DNA of 32,136 nucleotides from Synechococcales cyanobacterium bin59.metabat.ball.084. GTDB taxonomy: Bacteria > Cyanobacteriota > Cyanobacteriia > Cyanobacteriales > Chamaesiphonaceae. Of this stretch, positions 24,365-32,109 are shown one piece after another (within the stretch, counting starts at the first letter, position 1; each line of letters starts with the position of its first letter). The translations under genes were made by a program, and so were the position numbers. Below the pieces are notes generated by a model, which searched no databases, had not been told where the DNA came from, and was given only the letters and a program-made list of their open reading frames with translations. Location: assembly GCA_013297675.1 (NCBI GenBank), contig JAAFHZ010000045.1, forward strand, positions 1-32,136, in the 5' to 3' direction.

Positions 24365-26353
24365 ATGAACTCCCCCAACCTGCAACCCCGTCAATTTGTA
24401 CATAACACCTGCGAACTGTCGATCGACGATAAAAAGTCGCCGTTTCCGGCCTGGATGAAATTTAATAAGCCTAACCCCCTGCGGTTTACCTTAAAGGTTA
24501 GTGACCCAGACCGACCAGAGTTGGAGCCAATGCAAGTAGAAGGCGATCGCACCAAACTAGAGTCACTGCACCGCACCGTTGAAGACTACGTAAAAAACTT
24601 AGTATCTCATGCCCCTCTCCCCCAAATAAACGGCGAGGACATAGGCAAGCTGCCCCAATCTGCTATATTCGACGACACCATTAACAGCAGCGACTTACAA
24701 CATAGGCCGATCGATGCACTGAAAGTAAATGACGAAAAACCTCGCATCGAAGCAGACGGACTATCTCGACATCTGTTTTATTTGGGCAGTGGTGCCGATG
24801 CTAATACTACCACCATGTCCTTGAGCACTCTTCAGCTATTTGATCTATCCAGCGCTTTAAATGAAGGAATGACTCCGGTAGAGGAGCCAGTAACAGAGCC
24901 AGAACAACCAGCAGCTTCAGCAGCCGAAACCCTAGTTCAACCAGTCGTATTACCCCCAGAAGTCGTGACTAATAACAACAAGAACAGCTCCACCACCTCC
25001 CTCAAATCTGAAAAATCCGAAGTGGAAGAGCCGAGAGTGATCTTACCTTCCGCAAATGCTCCAAAACCAAGCTCATCGGAAGATTTATACGGATTGGAAA
25101 CAGAATCATCTATTCTAGAGCGTTCTAATACCAGCAAAGATCGCTTCAAAATGCCCAAACCTAGCTTGGGCAGCCTCAACTTACCCGAGTTACCAGACTT
25201 TTCTCGTTCCCCGCTCACTTCTATTCCTCTCTGGTTGGGTCTGGGCGGTATGGCAGCATTAATCGTAGCCTTTCCTTTCTTGAGCAGTCAATTTAAAGAC
25301 GGTAACTCAGTCGCTAAAAAGCCTGCCACTCCTACTACCCAAGTAGCCACGGCCTCTACCGATGCCCCTACTCCTTATCAACCTAGCGATCCAGTTGTCT
25401 CCAGTGGTGTAGGCACTCCTTCTGCTTCTGCGGGTTTACCAACTCCGAGCGCCACTTTGGGTGGTGTAGGTACCGGTGGTTTAAATCCTCCGCTGGGCGG
25501 GACTTCGATCAGTCCAAACCTCAACCCCAACTTGGGTGGAACCGGTAATACTATTCCTAAAACCAGTAATGCTGGCAGTGGCAACCCAATAAGCACTAAC
25601 CCCACCATCCGCTATCCCTTCAATAATGGTATTAACCAACAGACAGGATTAACAAATCAGCTTGATGGCAACAATTCTGCCCAGGCCAAAGCACAAGCCG
25701 CAGCTAAGGCTCAGCAGGCTCAAGCCCTTGCTGCTGCAAATGCTAACAAGCCCAAAAAAGGCTCATCAGATAGCAGCAGTTTAGCCACACCCTCCCGCAG
25801 CATCCAAAGCAATGTAGGAGATAATATTGCTGATGGTTATGACCCACGCCTCAAACCACTTACTGATGATAATAGCGCTCCTGAGAAGAGAGTCTCGCGG
25901 TCTCGCACAAGTCCAAAGCCACGGGTAGAGAGTCTCGAACCTAGCGACATTAATAGCAGCACAATAATCGGTCGAGACACTGATCTAAATGGTAGCGGTT
26001 CTGGCCTATTTAATACCCCAGTCGCAACACCCAAAGTTGAGAGCACTCAGAATCTTGAAGCACCTGTTAGCCCATCGGAATCCGTGCAAGCAAAAGGCTT
26101 ACAAGGATATTTTCAAGGGCGTTGGCGGGCTGACCCTAACTTTGATGAAAGCTTACAGTACAAGGTGAATATTGGCAGAAATGGTCGGGTGTTATCCATT
26201 GAAGGCCAAACTGAAAAGTCTCGGATTTACCTGAATAAAACTGGCTTTCTGAAGCCGGGTGAAGCAGTTTCTAAAAATGGTCAACAAGATCAGAACGTTT
26301 GGTTGATTCTTAATTCAACTGGTGAAGTCCAAACCTTGGCTAGTGGTGAATAG
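24365..26353 (+). CDS. DUF4335 protein, single-pass membrane protein
   Basis: A 662-residue protein whose N-terminal ~170 residues match the cyanobacterial DUF4335 family (LQPRQFVHNTCELSIDD, FTLKVSDPDRPE, then LFYLGSGA…STLQLFDLSSALNE). A long acidic/serine-rich linker follows, then one membrane helix near 286-309 (SIPLWLGLGGMAALIVAFPF). After it comes a ~260-residue low-complexity stretch of Gly, Pro, Thr, Asn and Ser, with an alanine/glutamine run (QAKAQAAAKAQQAQALAAAN), and finally a folded C-terminal domain from about 575 (LQGYFQGRWRADPNFDESLQ, RNGRVLSIEGQTEKSRIYLN). The likely topology is a cytoplasmic N-terminal domain, one crossing and a domain held across the periplasm or lumen by a spacer. 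Function unknown; pairs with the DUF3038 gene 4 bp upstream. Confidence 0.78.
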   Translation: MNSPNLQPRQFVHNTCELSIDDKKSPFPAWMKFNKPNPLRFTLKVSDPDRPELEPMQVEGDRTKLESLHRTVEDYVKNLVSHAPLPQINGEDIGKLPQSAIFDDTINSSDLQHRPIDALKVNDEKPRIEADGLSRHLFYLGSGADANTTTMSLSTLQLFDLSSALNEGMTPVEEPVTEPEQPAASAAETLVQPVVLPPEVVTNNNKNSSTTSLKSEKSEVEEPRVILPSANAPKPSSSEDLYGLETESSILERSNTSKDRFKMPKPSLGSLNLPELPDFSRSPLTSIPLWLGLGGMAALIVAFPFLSSQFKDGNSVAKKPATPTTQVATASTDAPTPYQPSDPVVSSGVGTPSASAGLPTPSATLGGVGTGGLNPPLGGTSISPNLNPNLGGTGNTIPKTSNAGSGNPISTNPTIRYPFNNGINQQTGLTNQLDGNNSAQAKAQAAAKAQQAQALAAANANKPKKGSSDSSSLATPSRSIQSNVGDNIADGYDPRLKPLTDDNSAPEKRVSRSRTSPKPRVESLEPSDINSSTIIGRDTDLNGSGSGLFNTPVATPKVESTQNLEAPVSPSESVQAKGLQGYFQGRWRADPNFDESLQYKVNIGRNGRVLSIEGQTEKSRIYLNKTGFLKPGEAVSKNGQQDQNVWLILNSTGEVQTLASGE

Positions 26354-26410
26354 CCCAGAGGTTGCTGACAGCAAAACTTACGGCTCTGCTCTGTAAACCT
26401 GATATCTTTA

Positions 26411-26923
26411 TTAACCTACAAAAATTGCCCCTTTGGTTAACAACATCTGTTGCTGCCCAGAGGGGATTCCTTGACTGTCAGATAAAAGGCAGTTAGTGAC
26501 GATCGAGTCTTGCCAGCACGTTTCATTCAAAGTACAGCCCCGTAAGTTGGCCTGGGTCAAGTTAGCACGGGTGAAGTTGCCAAAAATAATATCGGCTCCC
26601 TGCAAATTGCAGCTTTGCAAATTAGCCTCAGTAAAGTTGGCGCGAATCATATTGGTATTGCTCAAATCTAATCCCACCAGATCAGTGCCTTGCAGTTGCG
26701 GAAACTTCATTCGATCGGGCTGAGTAAAAAATTTCTCTAAACAGCGTAAATTGCCAGGGCTTGGTATCAACTGGCACAAGAGCTGGCCATAGCGCTCTAA
26801 GCCATATTGACGCAAAATTAAGACTTTTTGAGGAGATGATCGATCGCAAAAATCTTGGCAAAAAGTTTGTAACTCGGTGGCCGAAAATTTTGAAGGCAAC
26901 ACGTATCTCAGAGTAAACAACAT
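26411..26923 (-). CDS. pentapeptide-repeat protein
   Basis: About 170 residues. The N-terminal ~95 residues form a helical region (SATELQTFCQDFCDRSS and QYGLERYGQLLCQLIPSP). The C-terminal part is a run of A(D/N)LxX pentapeptides: LQGTDLVGLDLSNTNMIRAN, then FTEANLQSCNLQGAD, then FTRANLTQANLRGCTLNETC, which fold as a right-handed square beta-helix. Such proteins are abundant in cyanobacteria and serve as binding scaffolds; the role here is unknown. The ATG at 26923 is preferred; a TTG two codons upstream is in frame. The gene is convergent with the DUF4335 gene and divergent from the YrdC-like gene. Confidence 0.82.
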   Translation of the reverse strand: MLFTLRYVLPSKFSATELQTFCQDFCDRSSPQKVLILRQYGLERYGQLLCQLIPSPGNLRCLEKFFTQPDRMKFPQLQGTDLVGLDLSNTNMIRANFTEANLQSCNLQGADIIFGNFTRANLTQANLRGCTLNETCWQDSIVTNCLLSDSQGIPSGQQQMLLTKGAIFVG

Positions 26924-27016
26924 AAACAACAGTCCATAAGTTAACTTATACAGCGAAAGTTAGCTAGCTTATTACTACCAAGTAAAATGAACCTACATAT
27001 CTATTGGGTATCGGTC

Positions 27017-27673
27017 ATGGCTAAGCTTTACGAAATTCACCCCAGCAATCCTCAGGCCAGAAGCATTGAAGAGATCGTTAAAAAGCTGCGAGGTGGCGCA
27101 GTGGCGGTATATCCTACCGATACCTCTTACGCGATCGGTTGCGACCTGCAATCGAAAAGCGCGATCGAGCGGGTCAGACAAATCAAACAGTTTGCCAACA
27201 ATAAACCGCTGACTTTTTTGTGCTCTTCGTTATCTAACATTGCTACCTACGCGCTTGTTCGAGATGAAGCCTACCGACTTATGAAGCATTTTGTCCCAGG
27301 GCCTTACACTTTTATCTTGCCTGCCACCAAATTAGTGCCCAAAATCATCCAAGATCCCAAACGCAAAAGCACCGGTATTCGAGTACCAGACCACTCTGTT
27401 TGTCAAGCGTTAATGGCCGAATTAGGCAATCCCCTGATTTCAACTTCTGCCCACTTAAATATAGATGAAGAGGCTGACGGTGAAGAGGAGCTATTTATTG
27501 AACTAGACAAAGCCAAACTATTTGATTCTTTAGACAAACTAGTAGATATTTTGATCGACGACGGATCTGCTGCGACCACTAGTATTTCGACGGTATTAGA
27601 TGTGAGTGAGCACTCACCCACCGTATTACGGCAAGGAATGGGCTGGGCCGAAATTTCGAGCTGGGTATTATAG
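27017..27673 (+). CDS. Sua5/YciO/YrdC/YwlC family protein (threonylcarbamoyl-AMP synthase-like)
   Basis: About 218 residues. The YrdC fold is shown by GGAVAVYPTDTSYAIGCDLQ near the start, IKQFANNKPLTFLCSSLSNI with the K-P-L strand, FVPGPYTFILPAT, the GIRVPDHSVCQALMAELGNP segment, PLISTSAHL, and the C-terminal STVLDVSEHSPTVLRQGMGW. YrdC/Sua5 enzymes make threonylcarbamoyl-AMP for the t6A37 modification of ANN-decoding tRNAs. The short length and the sequence style MAKLYEIHPSNPQ at the start are nearer to the YciO branch, whose members may not replace TsaC, so the exact reaction is uncertain. Start: the ATG at 27017 gives the family's usual N-terminus; an ATG at 26987 would add ten residues (MNLHIYWVSV) not typical of the family. 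Confidence 0.82.
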   Translation: MAKLYEIHPSNPQARSIEEIVKKLRGGAVAVYPTDTSYAIGCDLQSKSAIERVRQIKQFANNKPLTFLCSSLSNIATYALVRDEAYRLMKHFVPGPYTFILPATKLVPKIIQDPKRKSTGIRVPDHSVCQALMAELGNPLISTSAHLNIDEEADGEEELFIELDKAKLFDSLDKLVDILIDDGSAATTSISTVLDVSEHSPTVLRQGMGWAEISSWVL

Positions 27674-27721
27674 CCTAAAATACTTATGGAAATTGGTGAT
27701 TAATTATGCCACTCTGCGAAC

Positions 27722-27733
27722 TGTCCATGGACA
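27722..27733. repeat. perfect 12-bp palindrome in the hetZ upstream region
   Basis: tgtccatggaca is its own reverse complement and lies in the 285-bp gap before hetZ, about 230 bp from the start codon. It could be an operator half-site pair, but a single 12-bp palindrome is weak evidence. Confidence 0.3.
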
Positions 27734-27911
27734 ACAGTTAAAAATGATGGTCGTATCATAGCAGCATATATCTAAATAAAACCCTGACTCTACAAAGCTT
27801 TTGGCGGACTAAAACAGTGTATCTACCATGTTCGAGCTAGCTGTGACGGTGGACACGTTGTTTTAGTGACACATTTCGCCCAGAGATCTGGCATTGGAAA
27901 GTTAGATTCGG

Positions 27912-27940
27912 TTATGTAAGCACATCGTCTGTTTACATAA
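27912..27940. promoter_or_regulatory. 8-bp inverted repeat in the hetZ leader, candidate operator
   Basis: ttatgtaa (27912-27919) and ttacataa (27933-27940) are exact inverted copies separated by 13 bp, ending 18 bp before the hetZ ATG and just before its AGGGA ribosome binding site. The dyad could bind a dimeric regulator or fold at the mRNA start region to limit translation. It is not a GTA-N8-TAC NtcA site. Confidence 0.45.
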
Positions 27941-27958
27941 ATTTATCAGGGACAAAAA

Positions 27959-29173
27959 ATGAACGTGGTGATCGCTGCATCGGAAAACCTGCCGCTCGAC
28001 AATTCGAGCAACACCAAAAACAAAAAACAACAGCTCAGTAATGTTGTCCTCAGCAGCAAAGAGCCTTTACGGGTCGCACTCTACCAAGCTTTAAGTGAAA
28101 ATACTCAGGGACAACCGCCCCATATTGAAGTCATTGCTAATCGCATCGCCAACGAAGTAGAACGAATTTGTCGCAAAAGCGATCGAATTCAAAACTCCGG
28201 TGAAAGCGATTCTTGGCTACTGGGCTTAGCCAAACACCGCCTGACTAAATGTATATCTTACTATGAGCTGGGTTCCCGGCGAGGTCGAGTGGAATTGCAT
28301 AGTCATTTAAGTGCCATTGTCTATCGCTACATTAGCCCACCCCATGCTCAGCTAAGTTTTCAAGGTCGTTACTCGTTAATCGAAGATTTTCTGCAAGATT
28401 TCTATGTAGAGTCAATCAAGGCTTTCCGGCGTGAAAATGAATTACCCGACGACTATCAGCCCCGCAGCCTGCTGCAATTAGCTGAATATATGGTGTTTAC
28501 CGAATGCTATGCCAAGCGCCGCATTCATTTACATTTCGGCAACAGCCAACAACTCATTATTCTACGCGCCCAGACCTTCAGTAAGCGCCAACCTGCTGAT
28601 GCCACTGTAGATATCGAACAGGCGTTTGATACTGCCAAAGAAGATGATGGTGAAGGCGGCGGCAACAGCCGTTTGCTACAACAGTTGCGATCGAAGATGG
28701 TGGCCGATAGCGGCGATATGAGCGAAAGTGCTCTGCGCGATCGGGTAATTGGCCAACTGATCGAACATCTGCGTGGCCAAGGCCAAGAACAATGTGTAGA
28801 TTATCTATTGTTGAAGCTCGAAGATCTATCAGCTCCAGAAATCGAAGAGATTTTAGGCATTAATTCTAGACAGCGCGATTATTTGCAACAGCGCTTTAAG
28901 TATCACATCGAAAAGTTTGCCCGAGTATCGAGCTGGGAACTGGTGCTGCAATGGCTAGGCGCAGAAATTGACCAGAAGCTAGGTTTGACTAAAGCACAGT
29001 GGGAAGTGTTCACTTCTAAGCTGAACCCCGACCAACTGACTATTTTGGATCTAAAGCAAAGCAAGCTTGACGATCGAGAGATCATGAAGGCGGTAAAGCT
29101 CACTGAGAAAAAGCTAGAAATGCGTTGGGCAGAGATTTTGGCGGTGGCATCTGAGCTACGCAACCAGAATTAA
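27959..29173 (+). CDS. hetZ: HetZ, heterocyst/cell-differentiation regulatory protein family
   Basis: A 404-residue protein I recognise as HetZ, a DNA-binding regulator needed for early heterocyst differentiation in Anabaena but also found in cyanobacteria that make no heterocysts. Family segments: NRIANEVERICRKSDRIQNS, LAKHRLTKCISYYELGSRRG, RVELHSHLSAIVYRYISPP, the IEDFLQDFYVESIKAFRREN helix, YAKRRIHLHFGNSQQLIILR and the FSKRQPADATVDIEQAFD stretch. The C-terminal part (LLKLEDLSAPEIEEILGINS, then QRDYLQQRFKYHIEKFA) reads like a sigma-region-4 type helix-turn-helix, fitting DNA binding. AGGGA precedes the ATG by 7-8 nt. A 285-bp noncoding upstream region with an inverted repeat and a strong terminator after the gene show a single-gene transcript. 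Its role in this strain is unknown. Confidence 0.88.
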   Translation: MNVVIAASENLPLDNSSNTKNKKQQLSNVVLSSKEPLRVALYQALSENTQGQPPHIEVIANRIANEVERICRKSDRIQNSGESDSWLLGLAKHRLTKCISYYELGSRRGRVELHSHLSAIVYRYISPPHAQLSFQGRYSLIEDFLQDFYVESIKAFRRENELPDDYQPRSLLQLAEYMVFTECYAKRRIHLHFGNSQQLIILRAQTFSKRQPADATVDIEQAFDTAKEDDGEGGGNSRLLQQLRSKMVADSGDMSESALRDRVIGQLIEHLRGQGQEQCVDYLLLKLEDLSAPEIEEILGINSRQRDYLQQRFKYHIEKFARVSSWELVLQWLGAEIDQKLGLTKAQWEVFTSKLNPDQLTILDLKQSKLDDREIMKAVKLTEKKLEMRWAEILAVASELRNQN

Positions 29174-29188
29174 TCTTTAAATTTTTTG

Positions 29189-29232
29189 AAAAAAGCTTCG
29201 ATACGATTGTGATATTGTGTCGAAGCTTTTTG
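29189..29232 (+). terminator. intrinsic terminator after hetZ
   Basis: aaaaagcttcga (29190-29201) pairs perfectly with tcgaagcttttt (29220-29231), and the helix can be extended inward with further pairs, leaving a loop of about 6 nt. A T tract forms the right edge. It lies 17 bp past the hetZ stop and isolates it from rpsB. Confidence 0.85.
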
Positions 29233-29421
29233 GCGTTAGTCTGAAATCTAGCTCGGGGTATCAACGTTTGGCCACAAGTCTCTATTCCGCTATTGTCTAA
29301 GATCACCACCTTTGGTATGCTGAGAAGGTTGTCTAAAAATTCACACATCTGAGAATTCGGGTGTTTCCAACATATTGGAGATGCACTCAGATGGAGGATA
29401 AACCCGGAAGGAATAAAAATA

Positions 29422-30192
29422 ATGGCTGTAGTATCTCTCGCGCAAATGATGGAGTCTGGCGTACACTTCGGGCACCAAACTCGTCGGTGGAACCCCAAAA
29501 TGGCTCCCTATATTTTTACCGCCCGCAATGGCGTACACATCATTGACCTGGTGCAAACAGCCCAGCTCATGGAAGATGCTTATGATTACATGCGTACTGC
29601 TTCCGAGCAGGGTAAACGCTTTTTGTTTGTAGGAACCAAACGCCAAGCAGCGGGCATCATTGCCCAAGAAGCAACTCGCTGTGGTGCTTCTTTCATCAAC
29701 CAGCGCTGGTTGGGTGGAATGCTCACCAACTGGACGACTATTAAGGGTCGGGTCGATCGCCTCAAAGATTTAGAGCGCCGGGAAGCCAGCGGTGCTTTGG
29801 ACATGCTGCCTAAAAAAGAAGCCTCGGTATTACGCCGGGAAATGTACAAGCTTCAAAAGTATCTTGGCGGCATCAAAAACATGCGCAAGGTGCCTGATGT
29901 AGTAATTGTGGTAGACCAGCGCCGCGAATATAACGCCATGTTGGAATGCCAGAAACTGAATATTCCGATCGTTTCTTTGCTAGATACCAACTGCGATCCA
30001 GACATTGTTGATGTGCCCATTCCGGCCAACGACGATGCCATTCGATCGGTTAAATTAATCTTAGGCAAACTAGCCGACGCGATCTATGAAGGTCGTCATG
30101 GTCAGCTCGATACCGAAGATGAATACGCCGACTACGCTGAAGAAGACTTCACTGACGAAGAAGTTTCTGGCGAAGAAGAAGACCAAGCATAG
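29422..30192 (+). CDS. rpsB: 30S ribosomal protein S2
   Basis: A 256-residue S2 protein, required for recruiting S1 to the small subunit and for initiation. The family start is exact: [40 protein letters not shown] and [10 protein letters not shown], with the later [14 protein letters not shown] and [20 protein letters not shown], then [19 protein letters not shown]. The C-terminus has an acidic tail ([17 protein letters not shown]), an extension common in cyanobacterial S2. GGAAGG stands 6 nt before the ATG. The upstream 250 bp contain the hetZ terminator and an unremarkable leader. tsf follows after 158 bp, the usual rpsB-tsf order. Confidence 0.98.
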   Translation: MAVVSLAQMMESGVHFGHQTRRWNPKMAPYIFTARNGVHIIDLVQTAQLMEDAYDYMRTASEQGKRFLFVGTKRQAAGIIAQEATRCGASFINQRWLGGMLTNWTTIKGRVDRLKDLERREASGALDMLPKKEASVLRREMYKLQKYLGGIKNMRKVPDVVIVVDQRREYNAMLECQKLNIPIVSLLDTNCDPDIVDVPIPANDDAIRSVKLILGKLADAIYEGRHGQLDTEDEYADYAEEDFTDEEVSGEEEDQA

Positions 30193-30264
30193 GCAAGCTA
30201 CCTTATGCATAGTCGCCACAGGGCATTAGGAGACTCTAAACGAACGTCGAGACTGGGTAAGACT

Positions 30265-30320
30265 TGCTTGCAAGCATCGGTCAGTGAAGCGTTAACGAAT
30301 CCCCTCTCCTTTAAGGAGAG
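30265..30320 (+). promoter_or_regulatory. structured rpsB-tsf intergenic leader
   Basis: The gap between rpsB and tsf holds a perfect 12-bp palindrome, tgcttgcaagca (30265-30276), and a hairpin ctctcc/ggagag (30304-30309 with 30315-30320). The second hairpin's right arm is part of the strong Shine-Dalgarno run that serves the downstream four-codon minicistron, so folding would hide it. This could set the S2:EF-Ts ratio. No T tract follows, so it is not a plain terminator. Confidence 0.4.
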
Positions 30321-30325
30321 AAGGT

Positions 30326-30340
30326 ATGTCAAATCTATAA
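30326..30340 (+). CDS. four-codon minicistron upstream of tsf
   Basis: ATG TCA AAT CTA TAA encodes M-S-N-L. It is preceded by a purine run, aaggagagaagg (30313-30324), which is the only good Shine-Dalgarno in the region. The stop lies 10 nt before the tsf ATG, in a different frame. Ribosomes would load here, stop, and restart at tsf. Chance occurrence is possible because the ORF is so short; the placement of the ribosome binding site is the argument for it. Confidence 0.4.
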   Translation: MSNL

Positions 30341-30350
30341 CTAACTAACC

Positions 30351-31295
30351 ATGGCTGAAATTACTGCAAAAATGGTCCAAGAACTGCGCAAACAAACTGG
30401 CGCAGGTATGATGGACTGCAAAAAAGCCCTCGGTGAAACTGAAGGCGACTTAACTAAAGCATCAGAGTGGCTGCGCCAAAAAGGCATGGTCGCTGCTGGT
30501 AAAAAGAGCGATCGAGTAACTGCCGAAGGCTTGGTTGATCACTTTATTCAACCTGATGGAGCCTCGGGTGTGCTGCTAGAAGTCAACTGCCAAACTGACT
30601 TTGTTGCCCGCAACGAAGCTTTCAAGGAATTGGTAGTCAATTTAGCTGCTCAGGCTATCACTGCTAATACTGTTGAAGAGCTGATGGAGCAGTCATTTGC
30701 TCAAGACACCAGCATTAAGGTTTCTGAAGCAATGATCAATTCGATCGCCACTTTGGGTGAAAACCTAAATGTACGTCGTTTGGCTAACTATAAACTGGCC
30801 GCAGGCGAAGCTGGAGTGGTAGACTGCTATATTCACACTGGCGGTCGAGTAGGAGTCTTGCTTGAACTGGGTACTGACAGTGCCGCAGCCGCTGGTAACG
30901 ACGAGTTCAAGGCTTTGGCGCGTAACTTAGCAATGCAAATTGCCGCTTGCCCCAATGTGGAATACATTAATGTCTCCGAAATCCCTGGCGAAATTGCTAC
31001 CAAGGAAAAAGAGATTGAAATGGGTCGCGATGATATTGCTAATAAGCCCGATGCCATGAAGGAAAAAATCGTGCAAGGTCGCATCGACAAGCGCCTAAAA
31101 GAAATGACTCTGGTTGATCAGCCTTACATTAAGGATCAAAGCCTGACTGTAACTGAGTTGATGGCTCAAACTGCTAAGCAGTTGGGCGGAGCAATTACAG
31201 TGCGTCGTTTTACTCGGTTTATTCTGGGTGAGGGCATTGAAAAGCAAGAATCTAACTTTGCTGATGAAGTAGCTGCTCAAATGGGTCAGCTCTAA
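30351..31295 (+). CDS. tsf: translation elongation factor Ts
   Basis: A 314-residue EF-Ts, the guanine nucleotide exchange factor that recycles EF-Tu. The start [20 protein letters not shown] with [17 protein letters not shown] is the UBA-like N-terminal domain; [17 protein letters not shown] is the strictly conserved motif that wedges into the EF-Tu nucleotide site. The length is that of the long cyanobacterial form with a duplicated core; many cyanobacteria have a shorter one near 218 residues. The ATG is fixed by the family N-terminus but has no Shine-Dalgarno; a four-codon minicistron with a strong one ends 10 nt upstream. It follows rpsB and ends at an intrinsic terminator. Confidence 0.98.
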   Translation: MAEITAKMVQELRKQTGAGMMDCKKALGETEGDLTKASEWLRQKGMVAAGKKSDRVTAEGLVDHFIQPDGASGVLLEVNCQTDFVARNEAFKELVVNLAAQAITANTVEELMEQSFAQDTSIKVSEAMINSIATLGENLNVRRLANYKLAAGEAGVVDCYIHTGGRVGVLLELGTDSAAAAGNDEFKALARNLAMQIAACPNVEYINVSEIPGEIATKEKEIEMGRDDIANKPDAMKEKIVQGRIDKRLKEMTLVDQPYIKDQSLTVTELMAQTAKQLGGAITVRRFTRFILGEGIEKQESNFADEVAAQMGQL

Positions 31296-31298
31296 ATT

Positions 31299-31330
31299 GA
31301 AAAAAGCGGGCTAATCAGCCTGCTTTTTTT
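31299..31330 (+). terminator. intrinsic terminator after tsf
   Basis: aaaaagcgggct (31301-31312) pairs with agcctgcttttt (31317-31328) around a 4-nt loop, with one G-T pair, and runs into seven Ts. It lies 5 bp after the tsf stop and marks the end of the rpsB-tsf transcript. Confidence 0.88.
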
Positions 31331-31465
31331 GATCTAATACAGAAACATCAAGTGCAGTCTTCCTTTGATGGGAGAGGGGATCAATGAAATCCGCGTTAAC
31401 AGAAACCTTGTCGATCGATAGCTAAACCAACTAAAATAAGGGCGGTCCGCAGCCCCAAAACTATC

Positions 31466-31681
31466 ATGCTTATTCTTGTTGCTCTGTTATACCTGGCGAT
31501 CGGTGGTGCCTACTTGTTGGTCATTCCGGCTGGTATCTACTTCTATTTTCAAAAAAGATTCTACACCGCTAGCTCTTTAGAGCGGGGCTTCATGTATTTC
31601 ATGATGTTCTTCTTTTTCCCTGGCATGTTGGTGTTAGCACCTTTCATCAATTTACGTCCCCAACGTCGTCAAATTATCTAG
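31466..31681 (+). CDS. ndhL: NAD(P)H-quinone oxidoreductase subunit L
   Basis: A 71-residue membrane subunit specific to the cyanobacterial/plastid NDH-1 complex, which carries out respiration and cyclic electron flow around photosystem I in the thylakoid membrane. Two hydrophobic helices are visible, [20 protein letters not shown] and, after a short basic loop ([17 protein letters not shown]), [19 protein letters not shown], with a basic C-terminus [10 protein letters not shown]. Length and pattern match NdhL. No clear Shine-Dalgarno precedes the ATG. The DUF3007 gene follows after 22 bp, an order I recall in many cyanobacteria. The 170-bp gap before it holds only the tsf terminator. Confidence 0.9.
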   Translation: MLILVALLYLAIGGAYLLVIPAGIYFYFQKRFYTASSLERGFMYFMMFFFFPGMLVLAPFINLRPQRRQII

Positions 31682-31703
31682 CCGAATTATTTAGGCCGAA
31701 ACT

Positions 31704-32006
31704 ATGCGCCGGATCGATGCTCTGTTAATCACGTTGGTAGTCTTTGTCGGTGGTGGCTTAAGCTATGTCATCTTACAGGCGGTGGGTTTAGATAGCATCA
31801 ATGCTGGTATCTGGAGCCAGGTTGCTTTAATTTTGGTGGTCTTAGGCTGGTCAGCTACTTATATATTTCGGGTTTCTAATCGCAATATGACCTACGACCA
31901 GCAGCGAGCAGACTACGAAGACGCGGTGTTGCAGCAGCGTCTAGATGCTATGACTCCCGAAGAAATCGCTAAGCTTCAAGCCGAAATCGAGGCTGAGAAG
32001 AAATAA
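31704..32006 (+). CDS. DUF3007 membrane protein
   Basis: A 100-residue protein of the cyanobacterial/plant DUF3007 family. It has an N-terminal R-R-I-D start, two membrane helices (LLITLVVFVGGGLSYVILQA and, from about residue 31, IWSQVALILVVLGWSATYIF), a conserved FRVSNRNMTYDQQRADYEDA loop, and an acidic, coiled-coil-prone tail (MTPEEIAKLQAEIEAEKK). It lies 22 bp after ndhL, so the two are likely cotranscribed; a role in NDH-1 assembly or stability is inferred only from this pairing. Confidence 0.85.
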   Translation: MRRIDALLITLVVFVGGGLSYVILQAVGLDSINAGIWSQVALILVVLGWSATYIFRVSNRNMTYDQQRADYEDAVLQQRLDAMTPEEIAKLQAEIEAEKK

Positions 32007-32017
32007 GAAGCTTTATA

Positions 32018-32109
32018 GCAATTCCGATTCGCGTAAAGTGAATTACGCCAATAAGGCGGGTATTTAGGCGCATTGATTCTCTACTTCATTTTCAAAAGGT
32101 GAATCGCAA
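32018..32109. repeat. possible short inverted-repeat element at the right edge
   Basis: agcaattccgattc (from about 32018) resembles the reverse complement of gaatcgcaatagc (about 32101-32113), giving imperfect terminal inverted repeats around ~90 bp of noncoding DNA. Size and structure recall a MITE or solo repeat, but the arms contain mismatches and no target duplication could be confirmed. No gene is visible in 32007-32136. Confidence 0.25.

Noticed and set aside
29338-29400. An attenuator between the hetZ terminator and rpsB.
   Set aside because: No stable hairpin with a T tract was found; only the hetZ terminator is convincing.
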